A DNA stretch of 6,709 nt from an uncultured Amylibacter sp. (GTDB lineage Bacteria > Pseudomonadota > Alphaproteobacteria > Rhodobacterales > Rhodobacteraceae): contig CALLAV010000133.1 in assembly GCA_938001995.1 (NCBI GenBank), forward strand, positions 1-6,709. Reading direction: 5' to 3'. Of the stretch, positions 5,542-6,709 are shown piece by piece. Numbering within the stretch: the first letter of the stretch is position 1; each line of letters begins with the position of its first letter. A program made the translations under genes and the position numbers. Below the pieces are notes generated by a model that saw only the letters and a list, made by a program, of their open reading frames with translations, was not told the origin of the DNA and ran no database searches.

Positions 5542-6558
5542 ATGATCCATAAGAATTGGCAAGAGCTTATCCGTCCAAACCAATTGGACATCAAACCAGG
5601 TGGCGACCCGCTGCGTCAGGCAACATGTGTTGCTGAACCGCTCGAGCGTGGCTTTGGTCTGACACTTGGCAACGCGCTGCGTCGTGTATTGTTGTCGTCC
5701 CTGCAAGGTGCAGCGATTACATCCGTACAGATCGACAACGTTCTGCACGAGTTTTCATCGGTTGCGGGTGTACGTGAAGACGTCACCGACATCGTTCTGA
5801 ACCTTAAAGGCGTGGCCGTGGCCATGGAAGCAGAAGGCACTAAGCGTGTGTCTATTGCTGCTAAAGGCCCAGGCATTGTGACCGCCGGCGATATCTCTGA
5901 GACCGCTGACATTCAAATCCTGAACAAAGACCACGTGATCTGTCACCTTGACGATGGCGCATCCTTGTTCATGGAAATGACTGTAGAAACGGGCAAAGGC
6001 TATGTTGCTGCGGACAAGAACCGCCCAGAAGATGCACCGATTGGCTTGATTCCAATTGATGCGCTGTTCTCACCTGTTGTGAAAGTGTCTTACGACGTTC
6101 AGCCAACACGTGAAGGTCAGGTTCTGGATTACGACAAACTGACTTTGAAGCTGGAAACAGATGGGTCGATCACGCCAGAAGACGCTGTGGCATTCGCAGC
6201 GCGCATTCTGCAGGATCAATTGTCTGTCTTCGTCAACTTCGACGAGCCAGAGTCTGCATCCCGTCAGGAAGAAGAAGACGATCTGGAATTCAACCCGCTG
6301 CTGCTCAAGAAAGTGGACGAGTTGGAACTGTCCGTCCGTTCGGCAAACTGCCTGAAGAACGACAACATCGTCTACATCGGCGATCTGATCCAGAAGACCG
6401 AAGCAGAAATGTTGCGCACACCGAACTTTGGCCGCAAATCCTTGAACGAGATCAAGGAAGTGCTGTCAGGCATGGGTCTGCACCTTGGCATGGACGTCGA
6501 GGATTGGCCGCCGGACAACATCGAAGATCTGGCGAAGAAGTTCGAAGACGCCTTTTAA
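5542..6558 (+). CDS. rpoA: DNA-directed RNA polymerase subunit alpha
   Basis: A complete 338-residue alpha subunit. The N-terminal domain dimerises and seeds assembly of beta and beta-prime; the C-terminal domain binds promoter UP elements and activators. Visible landmarks are [20 protein letters not shown] (35-54, dimer and assembly core), an acidic linker [16 protein letters not shown] (235-250) and the C-terminal domain from about 255. In that domain VRSANCLK (265-272) carries Arg266 and Asn269, equal to E. coli Arg265 and Asn268, and TPNFGRKS (293-300) supplies the Gly, Lys and Ser of the DNA-binding loop. The end, [10 protein letters not shown] (321-330), is typical of the group. The ATG has GGAGG four bases upstream. 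A 112-base spacer with two hairpins separates it from rpsK, unlike the tight rpsM-rpsK junction. Confidence 0.99.
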   Translation: MIHKNWQELIRPNQLDIKPGGDPLRQATCVAEPLERGFGLTLGNALRRVLLSSLQGAAITSVQIDNVLHEFSSVAGVREDVTDIVLNLKGVAVAMEAEGTKRVSIAAKGPGIVTAGDISETADIQILNKDHVICHLDDGASLFMEMTVETGKGYVAADKNRPEDAPIGLIPIDALFSPVVKVSYDVQPTREGQVLDYDKLTLKLETDGSITPEDAVAFAARILQDQLSVFVNFDEPESASRQEEEDDLEFNPLLLKKVDELELSVRSANCLKNDNIVYIGDLIQKTEAEMLRTPNFGRKSLNEIKEVLSGMGLHLGMDVEDWPPDNIEDLAKKFEDAF

Positions 6559-6565
6559 GAATTGC

Positions 6566-6585
6566 GGCGGGCTGCAAGGCCCGCC
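6566..6585 (+). promoter_or_regulatory. GC-only hairpin just after the rpoA stop
   Basis: GGCGGGC (6566-6572) pairs perfectly with GCCCGCC (6579-6585) around a 6-base loop, seven bases after the rpoA stop. The downstream sequence AAATGCCC has no T-run, so it is not a standard intrinsic terminator. It may protect the rpoA 3' end or slow polymerase before rplQ. Confidence 0.5.
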
Positions 6586-6690
6586 AAATGCCCACGCTGG
6601 TGGGGAATAACTGGGCAATACCGCCCCAATAATACGGCTGGCACGCATCAGACCGTTGCACAAAGTATAAAGCACTTAGGAGACTATCAA
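6586..6690 (+). other. rpoA-rplQ spacer with competing inverted repeats
   Basis: Three pairings share the same bases: CCCAC-GCTG-GTGGG (6591-6604), TGCCCA (6589-6594) with TGGGCA (6612-6617), and TGGGG (6601-6605) with CCCCA (6624-6628). Only one or two can form at a time. TATAAA at 6666-6671 resembles a -10 element but has no -35 partner and would start transcription inside the rplQ ribosome binding site. That site is AGGAG at 6678-6682. Confidence 0.35.
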
Positions 6691-6709
6691 ATGCGTCACG
6701 CACGTGGTT
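6691..6709 (+). CDS. rplQ: 50S ribosomal protein L17, first six codons, cut by window edge
   Basis: The ATG opens a frame reading MRHARG, the near-universal start of L17, a large-subunit protein near the exit of the peptide tunnel. The gene order after rpoA is exactly where rplQ is expected in the alpha operon. AGGAG (6678-6682) lies eight bases upstream. Only 19 bases are visible, so the call rests on the start motif, the ribosome binding site and position. Confidence 0.88.

Noticed and set aside
5531..5545. Four-codon mini-frame ATG GAG GCA CTA TGA whose stop overlaps the rpoA start
   Set aside because: Its ATG sits within the rpoA ribosome binding region and has no site of its own. It is most simply a by-product of the GGAGG sequence.
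6637..6661. TGGCAC followed by TTGCA before rplQ, resembling a sigma-54 promoter
   Set aside because: The two elements are too far apart for the fixed -24/-12 spacing.

Overview
The window looks like a chromosomal segment from an alphaproteobacterium, most likely a marine Rhodobacterales (Roseobacter-type) organism. This rests on remembered family sequences, not a search: S13, S11 and a 338-residue RpoA have the alphaproteobacterial form, base composition is moderately GC-rich, and the order rpsM-rpsK-rpoA-rplQ is intact.

Layout. (1) Positions 1-1758, minus strand: a two-gene unit made of an ornithine cyclodeaminase/mu-crystallin family gene followed, through a one-base TGATG overlap, by a histidine/phenylalanine ammonia-lyase-like gene that runs off the left edge. 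The lyase-like protein keeps the family Tyr, Asn and RPxxGQ motifs but lacks the Ser of the Ala-Ser-Gly triad that forms the MIO cofactor. (2) Positions 1881-3572, plus strand: a divergent, complete acyl-CoA synthetase. (3) Positions 3573-4657: a lone small ankyrin-repeat gene (3809-4279) between two noncoding stretches rich in dyads. (4) Positions 4658-6709: the alpha ribosomal-protein operon, namely rpsM with a TTG start, rpsK, rpoA and the first six codons of rplQ.

How the parts work together. The left half is metabolic: the minus-strand pair suggests amino-acid or amine chemistry, and the ligase activates a carboxylic acid as a CoA thioester. The pathway cannot be fixed from the sequence. 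The right half is core gene expression. Each noncoding gap of 100 bases or more in or before the alpha operon holds a strong hairpin. The leader hairpin (10 bp) and the rpsK-rpoA hairpin (11 bp) are followed by T-runs and look like intrinsic terminators or attenuators. The rpoA-rplQ hairpin (7 bp, all GC) has no T-run. The gene before rpsM is the ankyrin gene, not adk, so the alpha operon appears detached from the spc operon and probably has its own promoter and leader here. I found no insertion sequence, CRISPR array, tRNA, rRNA or origin. The strongest leads are the divergent lyase-like protein and the hairpin architecture of the alpha operon; no clearly new multi-gene system is visible.
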